Of a DNA stretch of 64,000 bases, positions 44,470 through 55,874 are shown piece by piece. This DNA comes from Isoetes taiwanensis (taxonomy: Eukaryota; Streptophyta; Lycopodiopsida; Isoetales; Isoetaceae): the NCBI GenBank assembly GCA_021234155.1, contig JAJEKV010000001.1, forward strand, positions 27,979,768 through 28,043,767, in the 5' to 3' direction. Position 1 is the first letter of the stretch. Every line of letters begins with the position of its first letter. The translations under genes were made by a program, and so were the position numbers. The notes beneath the pieces are model-generated. The model searched no databases. It was given only the letters and a program-made list of their open reading frames with translations, and was not told where the DNA came from.

Positions 44470-44640
44470 TTTTCCAAAAAGGCCCAAGCCTTTTGCCACG
44501 TCTTTGGCATATATCATGCCCACACTTGATCGGCTCCTCACATCCAGATACCTGAACATGCAAGCAGAAGAGTATGGGCAACAATCAACTTCCACTCGCG
44601 TACATGCTCCATGACTCCAACATCTCTTCACCATCCGATC
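44470..44640 (-). repeat. LTR-like fragment of the same gypsy family
   Basis: On the minus strand it contains a variant of the 43105-43170 sequence (GACGTGGCAAAAGGC then GGGCCTTTTTGG). It lies upstream of integrase remains, so gag to RNase H must be deleted. Confidence 0.4.
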
Positions 44641-45420
44641 GCAGCTGCTCCTAAGAAATCGGTATGCAGATGAAGAATCAGAGGTCGTGTCTTCAGCCCG
44701 ACACCTTCTAATTGTACTTCAAGTAAATCCGTTCCTTCAACCATCGAAACAACACGCGCAAAAAGGGACTCAAGAAAATAAGTTGCTCAAATTTGGTATA
44801 TCAAGTTCTCTAATTTGTGCATGCTAGGGATTTAAAATGTTTCAAGTACTACTATGCTTAAACATTTTTATATGGATACTGATATCCAATCATATGCTCA
44901 AGTACATACTTGCAGCACGTTAGACCAGGTTCTGATATGCCTGTGTCAATCTCAAGTACTACTAAGCTTGAGGGCAGCTGAAGGATTGATATACTTCAGC
45001 CTGCATTCTGTTATCCTTTGCTTACGGGTCTAAAACTGGTTGCAAAGAGTTTTTGAGAAAAGTATTTGTTATCTGTTAATTGTACTTTCTCATCAGATGC
45101 TGATGTAAGTAAGCTTTTTGAGCGTATTATGTATCAGACCAATAGGGCTTCACTGTGCGTATTCTTTCTATCTGATCGTTGGAGATCAAAATTGTAACAT
45201 CTTCTATATTAATAGAAAACCATCTTGCCTTCAACAACCAAAAAAAAAAAAGAAAAAAAGAAAAAAATGGAAACAAGCTCCTCAAAAAACGTATCTATAA
45301 GGTAGCAAAAATGTGGAATGGGCAGGGTGTAAAATAAGGTTCACAATGGTTTGAACTTGGTATTCGTATATTCGACCATATTTTGCTGATGCTAGCGTCC
45401 AGGGTTTGGTTCTGGACTCG
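44641..45420. other. No recognisable gene; A-rich tract
   Basis: AT-rich sequence with an A-rich run at about 45239-45268 that could be the tail of a retroposed sequence on the plus strand. No coding motif. Confidence 0.45.
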
Positions 45421-45750
45421 AAACTTTTTTTTGTTTTAGCAGGGGCCGAGGGAAAGCAGTGATGCGAACCATGGAGATGGACCCCGGAGCGGACATCTAG
45501 GTGTCAGACTTGAAGCACATGTTGGCGCCGAGGAGGAGGATTCGGCATGGCACGGCTTCTTTGGCCTTCTCTTGGAGGTAAGGCAGAGCACAATGTTATG
45601 AGTTCTTGAAGGATTTTGTGGCATTGAGGGAACTTAGATATTGTCTTTGAATTTCATTTCTGTCATCTCTCTTGGAGCTGCAGAAGGTTTCTACAATTCA
45701 AAGGTAAGATGTGAAAGAGGCAGGCTAGGAAAGGGAAGGGGAAGAGTGGA

Positions 45751-46738
45751 GTGAATTTATATGCTGGAAGCATAGACGAGGCTATGGATCTGTGTAGTAA
45801 GGGTAAGGGGAGTGCGAGGCCGAGGGAGGATGGGAAAATTACCGAGGAGGGAAGCGGGTTACTTGATGTCAATGTAACTCTGGGATATGCAGGAATGGAT
45901 ATCCCAGAGCACATGTATGATCGTCTGGTAGGGTTTTGTAAGTCTGAGACATTAATAGGTGCAGTGGCACTAGAAAGGGGTTCAGAGTTGGACCACCTGC
46001 ATTGCCGGGCAGTCTTCAGGACATCCATAAAAACTCCAAGACAAGTGAACACTGCAATAAAGAAATTCTTTGGTTGGGGTGTTCACAAGCCAGCGAGGGT
46101 CCTCCTGATTTGCAAAGCCCTGAAGAACACGAAGCTTCATTGCTTCGAGGGTATTGTGGGCTACTGTCTTAAGGATTATGGGAAAGTCCACCACAAATTC
46201 AGACTGCATAATGTCGTTGAAAAGCAAATAGAAATAGGAAAGGATCTACTTGCGTTATGGCGTAGGGGATTTGAAGAACCTTGTTGTCTTGGACAACAAG
46301 AACATACTGCATAGGGCTGTCCATTATGTGAATTATCATGGTAGGAAATAGATGTCTGCAAGTCTTGTGTACACAGTATGTCGTATGTTACACACAAGGA
46401 AGTTTGTGCTATCTAGCCAATGGATCTTTCCGACCAACACCGCATTCATTTCTGAGCACAGGGTCAAAGCTGCTTGGAGGATGACGCTGAATCTTGAGCA
46501 TGCAATGCCGAGCGATGTTAGATGCGTGCTGTTTGGTGTTCCTGCTGGGATGCAGCCAGTGGAGAGGATTGGGAAGGGCAGGAAGCGCTATTGGGACGAT
46601 GCAGGCAGTGAGGGTGATGACAATGCGCACTTTGTTGATGTCGAGGAGGAAGAGTTTAGGCCAGCTGTGGAAGGAGATTGCAGCGGGCTTGATTACATAC
46701 CTCTAGACTTGCTTGATCACACCATGGCAGTGGGATAG
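45751..46738 (+). pseudogene. Single-tyrosine HUH (Rep) protein, Replitron/CRESS-like
   Basis: Frame 45751-46314 contains LERGSELDHLHCRAVF, with H82-L83-H84 forming an HUH metal-binding motif, and GIVGYCLKDYG, with Tyr138 and Lys141 as a YxxK catalytic motif. A possible motif 1 (VNVTLGYAG) precedes. This order is that of rolling-circle initiators and of Replitron transposases, which nick DNA through the tyrosine. There is no second tyrosine or helicase, so it is not a Helitron. Near 46255 the frame shifts and continues as LKNLVVLDNKNILHRAVHYV, a TAG at 46349-46351, then frame 46352-46738 ending in acidic sequence. It is a broken copy. Confidence 0.65.
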
Positions 46739-46898
46739 TGCCTTTTTGTTGTCTTGTTATGTTCTCATGTTTCTGTTTATTGTATTTGAATTGTACGTTG
46801 AATATAGATTTGTACGTTTGTGGCCATACGAAGTAGTTGTTATATTCTATGTTAGTGCAAGCTGATTTAGAACAGTAGTTTGGTACTGGTCATAACAC

Positions 46899-47273
46899 AT
46901 GTTCGCATTCCATTATGCAGGTATGCCAGGAATGGAGGCCAATGGGCAGGTTGTGGCACTGGAAGTCATTGAAATAAGTGACAGCAATAGTGATGTGGCT
47001 GTGTCTGCCCCTCCCTCTCGTCCAAGTATTCTGCCTCCTGTGGCCTTCACAAATGCTCCCCATGCTGTTAATGCTAATGTGCCGCGCATCGTTCCCATGC
47101 CAGCTGCAAATGGGCTGCCATATGTGGGTGGTGCACATGCTAGCCAATTGTCCATTGTTGCAAATCTTGTGGCAAATGGGCTTCCACATCCTGTTGTTGC
47201 GTCTGTAGGGAGTGGGCATGCGCACGTAGCGGCTGAAGGGGCAGCAGCTGCAGTTAGAGTGCTTCGGATTTAA
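46899..47273 (+). CDS. Low-complexity ORF with SUMO-interaction-like motif, downstream of Rep
   Basis: A 124-codon frame beginning near an intron-like CATTATGCAG. It contains VALEVIEISDSNSD, where VIEIS followed by acidic residues matches the usual SUMO-interacting pattern. An Ala/Pro/Val-rich region follows. It may be an exon of the same transcription unit as the Rep fragment, or a separate gene. Family unknown. Confidence 0.35.
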   Translation: MFAFHYAGMPGMEANGQVVALEVIEISDSNSDVAVSAPPSRPSILPPVAFTNAPHAVNANVPRIVPMPAANGLPYVGGAHASQLSIVANLVANGLPHPVVASVGSGHAHVAAEGAAAAVRVLRI

Positions 47274-47281
47274 TTAAGCAG

Positions 47282-47457
47282 GCTTTTTCATGCATTGGAA
47301 CAATGCATCGGGCTGATGGAATGGGAGAAGGTTAATGTTTATGTGGAGGAGAGACAGGCACTGAGGGCCCCATATGAATTTGGCCAGGGTAATGTTGATT
47401 TGTGAGTTAAGAATCGATAATCTGCAGCGAAGACATGCAGTTGCCTTGAATTTGAGG
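47282..47457 (+). other. Exon-like block
   Basis: After an acceptor-like AATTAAGCAG, the frame reads LFHALEQCIGLMEWEKVNVY, then VEERQALRAPYEFGQGNVDL to a TGA at about 47402. A neighbouring frame continues ELRIDNLQRRHAVALNL to a donor-like GAGGTACAA. It is protein-like but unidentified. Confidence 0.3.
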
Positions 47458-47878
47458 TACAACTAATTCTGATTTCTTGCTTGTATGACGTGCATAATAG
47501 CATTGTGTGTTTGAGCATTTAGTTGTGCATTGGAATGAGGATGCAGGAAGTGTGGCCAAAAAAAATAAAAAGGAAAAAAAACTTGTGAATTCTGTTTGTA
47601 GGCATGACTGATTGACATTCACTGCATGGGAATAGCCCCCCGGCTTTAGGCCGTGGTGGAGCATTGAAGAGCGGCTTCCTTGAGGGGTTCAACTCCCCGT
47701 GCTCCTTGCTTGCTTGCTTGCTTGTCAGATTATGCAGGTTATGTATAGGTGAAGACGTGCTCTGGAAGAACACGTGTTGAATGGAAGACATGCATGAGGA
47801 GGTATGAACACATGGCTGTCATGGTCCTGTAGTCTTTGAGCGTGTGGAGTGAGTTTGATGTGCTATTGTTGTGTGCAG

Positions 47879-47938
47879 ATTGTTGCTGGGCTGCGGGAAG
47901 TGTTTGGTTGGATCTATTTCCTTCGTCAACTCATTGTA
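47879..47938 (+). other. Exon-like block with GT/AG borders
   Basis: Between TGTGTGCAG and GTAAGTAG the frame reads IVAGLREVFGWIYFLRQLI. Consensus splice signals on both sides and a full open frame favour a real exon. Confidence 0.35.
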
Positions 47939-48132
47939 AGTAGTGTTCATATTTTGTGATGACACATGCTAAATGCAATGGATATTCCATGTATGTTGAA
48001 TGATATGAAGTCAGCTGTAGTATTTATGGTAGAAGTGCATGTGCCATCTGAGTTTTGCTTTGTGGAGTCATTTCGTGGATGCAAACTTGTGCAGAGATAA
48101 CTGCATCATAGACATGCTTGGATTATGTGCAG

Positions 48133-48288
48133 GCCATTCTTTGTGCTTATGCAGATGCATGTTCAGCTGGATTTGGAGATAGAGTGAAGAACTGGATAAC
48201 ATTGAAGGAGCCACTGTCATTTGTGCCCGATGTGGTGCAGGAAATGCTGCAATAGCTTTATAATAAGGGACGCCCAGAAACATCAGGT
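48133..48288 (+). other. Exon-like block with one stop
   Basis: After GATTATGTGCAG the frame reads AILCAYADACSAGFGDRVKN and later PLSFVPDVVQEML, a TAG, then LYNKGRPETS before GGTTG. Probably the next exon of a decayed gene. Confidence 0.33.
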
Positions 48289-48360
48289 TGTAGCAAGCTC
48301 TTAAAAATTGTTATCACATAGCTAGACATAATGTTTTGCTGTCACATGCTGCTGGTGTCA

Positions 48361-48473
48361 GGGTTTACAGGCAGAAGTATCAGATTTGTTCGAATGGATG
48401 GATACACTGTTAGAGGACGGGACAAATTTGTGACCAACAGACAAAAGAAGGTGGGAAAATCCGAATCACCGTG
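48361..48473 (+). other. Exon-like block, terminal
   Basis: After GCTGGTGTCAG the frame reads FTGRSIRFVRMDGYTVRGRD, then KFVTNRQKKVGKSESP and a TGA. The basic end resembles a DNA-associated protein tail. It is unidentified and may belong to the Rep-linked unit. Confidence 0.33.
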
Positions 48474-49711
48474 AATTTTGTAGGAATATGTGATGCATAG
48501 AAATCATGTGCATGTTTTTCAAATGCGTACAGATATGTGATATGATCTTGGGTCTGCCTCTTTTGGCAGGGGGTTCAAGTCCCCTCTTTTGCATGAGTAT
48601 TTGTGATCCACCTGTATGTTGACTCTTGCCAATGGTTTATAAATTTTATGGTGATGCGGAAATGGCAGTTTGACCCCATCATGGAGTCAACGAACGGTCG
48701 ACAATGCTATGTGAGGAATAATAGAAGGAATATTACAGTGATCAATGGTCAGGAATAAGCGATAAGAAGGAATGAGCGATAAGAAGGAATGACTACACAT
48801 ACAATACCACATTAAAATCTTCTCAATCTTGGCGTGAATACCCTCTCACAATACCAAGATGATTGTGCAAACTTTATTGATACTTATCAGAATTTCAAGA
48901 AAAATCCTCTAATTTGCCGTATTTACCAAACATTTTACAAGATTTTGATCAAAAATGTTCTAGCATTACTTTAAAGTACTAGAATTTTTCAACTTTAACG
49001 GTTCTAGGGAGGAATCCCTATTTCGAGCCTTGTTTGGCTTTTTGGGCAATCCAAAGATAGAAGAATAAGTAATGCATGGCAAATGACAAATGCCCTATGT
49101 TGCTTCCTTCACTTGTCATTACATCTGCTCGACCTTACGAAAACAGTTGCCTACAAGCAATAGCAATAAAATTCATTACGAGAAACTAAAGGTTGCCATT
49201 GCCAATGCCAACTTAGTCGTGGTATGTACGCACGTACTAGATACAATACGGTACGCCGAACACAAGGAAGCCCCAGACCGTATACGTGTACGTAGTGGAG
49301 CGGATAAGATAGACGGCTGAGATGAGGAGGCGAATTTGTTCTTTCCAGAGGAGGAGCTTTGCTCTGGTCCTCCCCAGCAGAAGTCCGTGGGCCGTCTCTT
49401 CTCCTTTGGATCTTCACGGATCTGGAACGAGTCAATCGCTGGCCGTCCTAATTCACTGCCCTGCTTCTACGCTATTTCAAATATTTCATATGCCCAGTTT
49501 GTTTCTTCGCCAGGAGCTGGATCTTCAAGTTTTGTGTTTGACTATCGGTTAGTATCATCGAATTATTTTGGTTTATATGGCCCCGGAGCAAACTAATAAG
49601 AACATTTGATCTGGAAGTTTGAAGCTCTAATAACACTACACTGAATTGGACAGATTGTAACATGCAATAAAGATCAGGGTTTTAACCCTGCGTATCTCGC
49701 TTCTAAGAAAA
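48474..49711. other. Intergenic and probable 5' region of the proton pump interactor gene
   Basis: Nothing coding with confidence. The 49190-49450 part is richer in GC, and the last 100 bp before the ATG are AT-rich leader-like. An AG-ending pyrimidine stretch (CGCTTCTAAG) just upstream of the ATG could be a 5' UTR intron acceptor. Confidence 0.4.
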
Positions 49712-52709
49712 ATGGGAGCCGTGCTGCCTCCTGAGCCGTCAGTATTACATGCTAATGGCAATTCTGCAGTTGATCTGGAGGCCCCTTGCGAAAATGGGGA
49801 AATGTTAGTGGAGGGGAACGGAGTCTGCGGATCGGTTAACATAGGGATAGTTGAGGCCCAAGAGACTAACGGGTTCAATGCTGATGCGGAAATTTTTGTA
49901 GATAAAGTACCCGATATAAATGGGGTAGAGGTCTCTACTGATGAGCTTACCAAAATTGAACTTCCTGTCGTTAAAGAAGTTTTTGGAGGTAAAACACCGG
50001 AAGATGCAAGCACGATATGGCCAGAAAGTATTTTGTCAGTTCCCACGGAGCCAAAACCAGTAGGTGCTTCTGCTAGGAAAGTATTCTCTTACTACTTGGT
50101 TAAGATTCCAAAACCAGTGGATAATAAGAATAAATCAGAGATTCTGAAGGCTGAGTTACAATTGAAGGAAAGAACAGAGAAAAGAGATCTTTTTAATGCT
50201 GCTTTTCAAATAAAAAAGGTACGCCTCCTCAGCTCCATGGTTCCCTCTCATAGTTCCGATAAAGTAGTTTAACGCGTTAGACCTAAATCAGTTTCTCATT
50301 TTAGGGCAGCCATAACTATCTGAAGTAAATGTTGTTGGCTTAGATGGGATATTGTGGTGTGGCAATTACAGGCCAGCAGGGAAGAGGTGCTTGAAAGGTT
50401 AAAAATTGCGAGAGAAAAAGAGAGGATATGCCGTGAAGCCTTTAGAGAGAAGTTTCAAGAGATAAAACCACTGCAAGAAAAGTGCAATAAACTAAAAGCA
50501 GCTGCAAGACCCACAAAATCAGATCTTTGCACATCTGAGAAAGAGCTTGACCATAAGGTATAATGATGACAACGTCATTACATCATTACTGTTTAATAAT
50601 GCTCAACATTATTGGTTAATGTAGATTGCAATGCTAGAGCATCGAATCCAGCATGAAAGCATACCTCTGAAGGAAGAAAAGCTTCTGCTTAAGGAAATCC
50701 AACAGTTGAAGGCTACAAGACAGCAGGTCTGTGCTAATGAAGCAATGCAGGTAGAACTTGAAGAAACAAAGACGGAACGTGACAACATTCAAGACCTCTT
50801 AAAGGTTGGCTATTCATGTTTCATGTTTTAATGGCAAGGCTCAGAGAAAATAGTAAGGAATAACTAACTCGTTGATTATGTAGCCTTTATATGCTGAGTT
50901 GGAAGTATTGAAGAAAGAGCTCAAACTGGCCTCAGACATGGTTGTGCCTGTAGATGAAGAATACAAATCTCTTTATCAAGCTGCAAATGAGTTAAGGGAA
51001 CAAAGAGAGAAAGCAAATGCTTTACGCCAAGGATTTTTTGAAGCACGCCAAGCTCTTTATAAGCAAGAACACGAGAGGGTATGTGTTATTGTGATGTTGC
51101 AAGGGGAGACAACTTTTCTTGTTTCCTTTCATGTCATTCCATGATAATAATGACAGCATTTCTTTTTTTGCACTGTATAAGAAATCTTAGGCAAATCAAT
51201 AACAAATTTCTATAAATGCAGAATGATGAGTTTTATCAGAATAGGCGAGACATTCAGACAGCAAAACAGTTGGCTGCAAATCGAAACAAAGAAGAGCTAG
51301 AAAAGTTTTGCACAGATCAGGTCTGTTTTAGCCTGTTTGCCCTGAAGGCATGACATTTGAGACCTAGCTAAGCTGACTTTTTCAAAAATACAGGTGGAGG
51401 ATTTTTTTGCACTTTGGAATTCAAGTTTAGAGTACAGGGTTGAGTACCTCAAGAATAACGAACGGAGTACCTTGAGAAGACTCGAAACATTCGATGGCAG
51501 ATCTTTGGGACCTGATGAGGAGCCACCTAATTTATCAAATGAAGTTGAAAACAAAAGTTCCGTGGCACATGAGGCCACAGCAGGAACCCCTCAGCCGACA
51601 GCAAAAGAAAATGGGACTGTGAAAAAGGGAACAGCAAATGTAAATGCTTTAGTCACTGCTATTTCAGAATTGAAAGAGCCCCAGACATCTGTAAGCAAAC
51701 CTGTAGAAATGGTTTCTCTTTCACGCGTGGAAGAGAAGGAGCCTGAAGTGGATCCTGAAGCAGAAAAGAGGAAAGAGGTTGAAGCTGCAGAGGCAAAGGA
51801 GAAGCGCAAGCAAGAGGAAAAAGCCAAAGCAAGAGAGGCAGAAGAAAGGAAGAAGAAATTGGCAGAGAGAAACCAGGCCAAAGCTCTTTACAAGGCACAA
51901 AAAGAGGCTGAAAAACGTGAAAAGGTACCTTTTCTTAAATACTTGTAATGGCTTGGATCACCTCGTAGTCAATGCTTATTTTCTTATGATGTTTCTCATG
52001 CAGGAAAAAGAGAAAAGAGCAAGGAAAAAAGCTGCTGCAGTAACACCTGTTGATGAGATGTCTGAAGCCACTCTAATAGAAAACGCTGCACAGGATGTCG
52101 AGATGGAAGAAACTGCACCCACGTCACAATTGAAGAAAGAAGTGAAAAACTCTTCTAATCTACGCAGAAGGCCAGTAGCCCCCAAAGTTAAGATTCTGAA
52201 ACCCGTAGGAGGCAAGAAAAACAATTGGTGGTTATCAAACTGGCATATACTTGCGGGGGTTTCTGCTCTAATAGCACTTGCTTGTTTTGCTGGTAAGCCA
52301 TTTTTTAAACTACAGTAGTGATTCCGTTTTAAATTAGATATAATAGACATTAGAAATTTGCTTTGGGTCATATCCTATTATTGGTAACGTTCATTTACAC
52401 GAAGCACCGTAAACATTTACCGAGCATGGGCACTTTTGCAAGTCAATTTCCTTTATTTTGGTTGTCATCTGCACTCCAAGATTCATGCTAATAAGCCTTT
52501 TATGTCCATGCTCCCAAGATGCATTTAAATAAACCTTTACATGCATTTCTGTGTGTCAAAAAGCGTTGGCCCCTGCTTCCATTGTCCTATTTCTTTCTTA
52601 GAAATATATTAGTATTTGATATTGTATGGACTTAAGAAACCTGCATTTTCAGCTGTAACATTTTAATTCGTATGATTCTGCAGGTGTCATGCTACTCATC
52701 AGAAGCTGA
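49712..52709 (+). CDS. Proton pump interactor-like protein, eight exons
   Basis: Exons with GT..AG borders in consistent phase: 49712-50218, 50372-50557, 50625-50804, 50884-51078, 51222-51320, 51394-51924, 52004-52292 and 52684-52709, giving 670 residues, near the roughly 600-residue Arabidopsis PPI1. PPI proteins bind the regulatory C-terminus of the plasma membrane H+-ATPase and stimulate it. The N-terminus is acidic. FSYYLVKIPKPVDNK opens the conserved region, followed by long coiled coils (exons 1-5), a Lys/Glu-rich helix with repeated EKRKEVEAAEAKEKRKQEEK-type sequence (exon 6), and a C-terminal membrane anchor (WHILAGVSALIALACFAGVM). The start is the first ATG with an open frame. It is the only apparently intact host gene in the window. 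Confidence 0.88.
52293..52683 (+). other. Intron 7; retention changes the C-terminus
   Basis: The donor GGTAAG follows the membrane segment. If spliced, the protein ends GVMLLIRS. If retained, it ends after KPFFKLQ at TAG 52316-52318. The intron contains a 164-bp segment repeated downstream of the gene. Confidence 0.6.
52431..52594. repeat. Dispersed direct repeat, copy 1 (in intron 7)
   Basis: About 164 bp that recur with few changes at 56757-56919, including CAAAAAGCGTTGGCCCCTG. Confidence 0.88.
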
Positions 52710-53347
52710 TTGTCATCCTAAATTGGACTCTTTTGAGGGCAAAGCTTCTCTTAATTTATTCGTTTCGGGGTGGAATCTAATTGCCATTTTTATGGCAGGC
52801 GGCCTCTTTAAAATGTCCAAGTTTGAGAAGAAGCTAATGTGTGTGTGTAGTTAGGATTTTTTTTTTTTTTTCTCAATAGTAATCTCTAATTGCATGCTAG
52901 GGTCTGTTAAATCATATGCCTTTTTAAGTGTCACAATCCTGCCATATATAGAGATGATTTTATCATCAAGTTATTTTGTAATATCATAGAAAATCAAAAT
53001 GATCCATGATGTTACTAGACCTTTATTGAGATGTACTAGGGTAAGGTAAATAGGAAATGATTCTTGGATTGGCAGCAAATTGAGATGAGTAAGGCTGGTT
53101 TGGTAGCGAATTGAGATGTACTAGGGCGGGCAAGCTAAATGGATAGTGATTCTTGGTTTGGTAGTGACAAATGATCGGCATTAACTTGGAGCTACAAACT
53201 AAGAATCACTGACCCAATAGCTTAATCCAACAGTACACCACCACGTTGCAAAATTATGGTTTTTATTTAAGACCATTCTATTCAATTATTTAAAAAAAAA
53301 TGATCGGCAATAAATGAGTTTCTTAATGCCCGCCATAAATGCCCCGC
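52710..53347. other. 3' flank of the proton pump interactor gene
   Basis: Contains a T-run near 52858. A phrase of about 30 bp (AATTGAGATG, then a variable stretch, then TGATTCTTGG) is repeated around 53055-53155. No gene. Confidence 0.5.
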
Positions 53348-53513
53348 AATGAATAGTCTATACACGTGTCGTGTTGTGGTAATTTTCATGGAAGAAAATT
53401 GGTGAGAACAGAAATAGGACACTGCTTTATAATGAATAGTCTATACACGTGTCGTGTTGTGGTAATTTTCATGGAAGAAAATTGGTGAGAACAGAAATAG
53501 GACACTGCTTTAT
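53348..53513. repeat. 83-bp tandem duplication
   Basis: The unit from AATGAATAGTCTATACACGT to ACACTGCTTTAT occurs twice in perfect succession (period 83). Confidence 0.92.
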
Positions 53514-54400
53514 ATAGGAAGGATTCGAATCATGTATAAGCTTTTGGCAATGTGGGATTTATCTTGTTAATAGGTTAACTTTTATCTGTCACTTGATACG
53601 CCATGTGTATTTCAAAAACTAGGTATTGTTCCACTGGACGAGTAGAACATATATAAGAAAAAATAGTAAAAAAAAAAAAAAAAAAAATTTTATAGACCTT
53701 AGGTATCTTCTAAAAGAAAAAAAAACCCTTTGAATTAAATTTTGTGTCAAGTTGTACTATGGAGGTAGGCTGCGATCTAGGTTGCGCAAAATGCAAAGCA
53801 GCTTAAATACAAAGGCATCGATTCTAGCCCCAAGACTACAACTGGCTTGAGTCATTCATTGGCACAACTCTCAAGGTAAGTTCGATTCTATATGAGTTAG
53901 ATATAAGATTTTTGGTGGCGTAATCTCTGTAATGCTGGAATAAATACGACCTGCATGGCTTAGATTTGTTGTGTTTCCCATAGTTCTGGCATAAATGACA
54001 TGTATGAATCAAACTATTATTCAAACAACAGCCCATGCAGCACTGGATCTGATAACCTATTCCGCGAGGAAGAAGCACGCTGGGAGCAAAGAGCATTCTG
54101 ATGAACAAAGCTTAGATATTCAGCATAGCAAAAATGTCATGGCAAAGAAGCAACCTTTAAATACTGGATGCTGATCTTAACAAGAATGTCAGTGGAAATG
54201 TTAGGCAAATCCACAAAGGCAACAAGCTGGGATACTTTTCTTCAACTAACTTTGTTCCTGAAACAGAAGATGAGGATTATGATTATGATGCAGATGATAA
54301 TCAAGTCTAATTAAGTATTTAAAATTTCGTAGTCATGAGTTTAAGATCTTTTCCCTTTCAGGAAATAAAAATGATGTCTTCTAAGCCTCCTGTATGTTTT
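53514..54400. other. Intergenic, poly-A run, no recognised gene
   Basis: A long A-run near 53669-53690 and AT-rich sequence. One minus-strand 90-codon frame (53836-54108) lacks known motifs. Confidence 0.45.
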
Positions 54401-54407
54401 TGAGCAG

Positions 54408-55874
54408 ATGTTATATCTGATTCTAATATCTGGCAGACTTCCAGATACCTGGTATGTTAGTAGAGCTGTCCCAGTGTATAAATGTGGCGATAAACAGGAC
54501 ATACATAACTACAGGACAATTCTAGTTGGTAATATTATGGCTAAAACTTTTGCCTCTTTGATTGAGCAAAAGCTAGTGGATTGGGCCAAAGATGCAGATG
54601 TTATTGCAACAGGCCAAGCTGGTTTCAGATCTGGTTACTCTACTATTGATCACTTAGTGACACTCCGGGTGCTCACAGAAAATGCTAAGGGGCGGGGGAA
54701 CAAACTATACCTCGCATTCATGGACCTTGCAAAGGCATTCGATCGTGTTGATCGAGGCAAGCTTCAAGACAGGATGGATGCAATTGGGGTCCCTCATGCT
54801 CTCAAAGAAGCAGTTGCTTGCCTATATCATAAGGTATTGGTGGAACTCTCGTTCCCTTTACGCTCTGATACACAGATTTCCAGCACCATAGGGGTTAAAC
54901 AAGGCTGCCCCTGCTCACCAGCACTCTTTGGGCTGTTCATTGATGAAGTAGAATCTTGGCTCAATGACCGTAGTGGAATTGGTGCTGATTTATATGACCA
55001 TGTAGTGAAGTTGCTGCTGTTTGCTGATGATATTGTACTCATCTCCAAAACACAATTGGGTCTGCAGTCACATCTAGATGTCTTTGACGCTTTTTGCAAG
55101 CATAAAGGTATGTCTATCAACCATTCCAAATCTAAAATCATGGTCTTTGGTTCGCGCTCCCATGCTGATTTCTCAGTTGGAGGTGTTGCTTTGGAAGCTG
55201 TCACTCAGTATAAATATTTAGGGATTGAAATGTCTTCCAACTATAAATGGTCAGCTGCAGCATCAAGGAGAGCATTAGGTGGGCTGAAAGCATTATTTGG
55301 CATGCTCCAAGTATGTGAACAAAATAACCTAGAAGGTTGGCATTTACGCAAGCTGCTTTTTGGTGTTCTAGTTAAACCAGTAATGCTCTATGGCTGCCCA
55401 TCCTGGGCACCTGGATTGGCAAGATCAGGTTGGGCCAAGCTGGAAAGAATACAAAAAAAATTCCTCCTGGAGGAATTGGGAGTAAAGGCCCAAACACCAT
55501 ATAATATGCTCTTGGCAGAAACAGGACTAGTCCCAATCGAGATTGATGCGCTCTGTCAAACGCTACATTACTTGGACAGGATCTCTAATCTTGACTCCGA
55601 ACGCCTCCCTGCCCTAGCACTTATGCACTCTCAAGAGAAAATGAACGGATGGTATAATGCAGTAATCAAATGGGCGGAAAACTGGGATATAATGCCTGGC
55701 AGCTGGCCTCACAAATGGGATGAATTGCAAGCATTTGTATGCGCAAAAGCAGTTGCAAAGCTCTGGATGGATTGTGATACTAGTGTCAAAGCAGACTTCT
55801 ACAGAAAGGAAATTAACAATCTTGACACCTATGGTGAGCAGCCATACACAGGAATGGATCGGCATCTAATTTAA
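54408..55874 (+). CDS. LINE reverse transcriptase (5'-truncated)
   Basis: An uninterrupted 488-codon frame. Motifs of a non-LTR reverse transcriptase appear in order: AVPVYKCGDKQDIHNYR, GQAGFRSGYSTIDHL, YLAFMDLAKAFDRVDR, GVKQGCPCSPALFGLF, LLFADDIVLISKT (FADD catalytic pair), MSINHSKSKIMVFG and YKYLGIEMSS. It lacks the upstream endonuclease domain, as expected of 5'-truncated LINE copies. The enzyme primes on nicked target DNA. The open frame is still intact here, but the zinc-binding tail beyond 55874 is out of frame or stopped, so the copy is likely inactive. Confidence 0.9.
   Translation: MLYLILISGRLPDTWYVSRAVPVYKCGDKQDIHNYRTILVGNIMAKTFASLIEQKLVDWAKDADVIATGQAGFRSGYSTIDHLVTLRVLTENAKGRGNKLYLAFMDLAKAFDRVDRGKLQDRMDAIGVPHALKEAVACLYHKVLVELSFPLRSDTQISSTIGVKQGCPCSPALFGLFIDEVESWLNDRSGIGADLYDHVVKLLLFADDIVLISKTQLGLQSHLDVFDAFCKHKGMSINHSKSKIMVFGSRSHADFSVGGVALEAVTQYKYLGIEMSSNYKWSAAASRRALGGLKALFGMLQVCEQNNLEGWHLRKLLFGVLVKPVMLYGCPSWAPGLARSGWAKLERIQKKFLLEELGVKAQTPYNMLLAETGLVPIEIDALCQTLHYLDRISNLDSERLPALALMHSQEKMNGWYNAVIKWAENWDIMPGSWPHKWDELQAFVCAKAVAKLWMDCDTSVKADFYRKEINNLDTYGEQPYTGMDRHLI

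Noticed and set aside
45751-46738. Helitron Rep
   Set aside because: Only one tyrosine motif and no helicase domain are visible.
51591-51881. Ser/Phe-rich minus-strand frame
   Set aside because: Antisense of the Lys/Glu-rich helix in exon 6 of the proton pump interactor.
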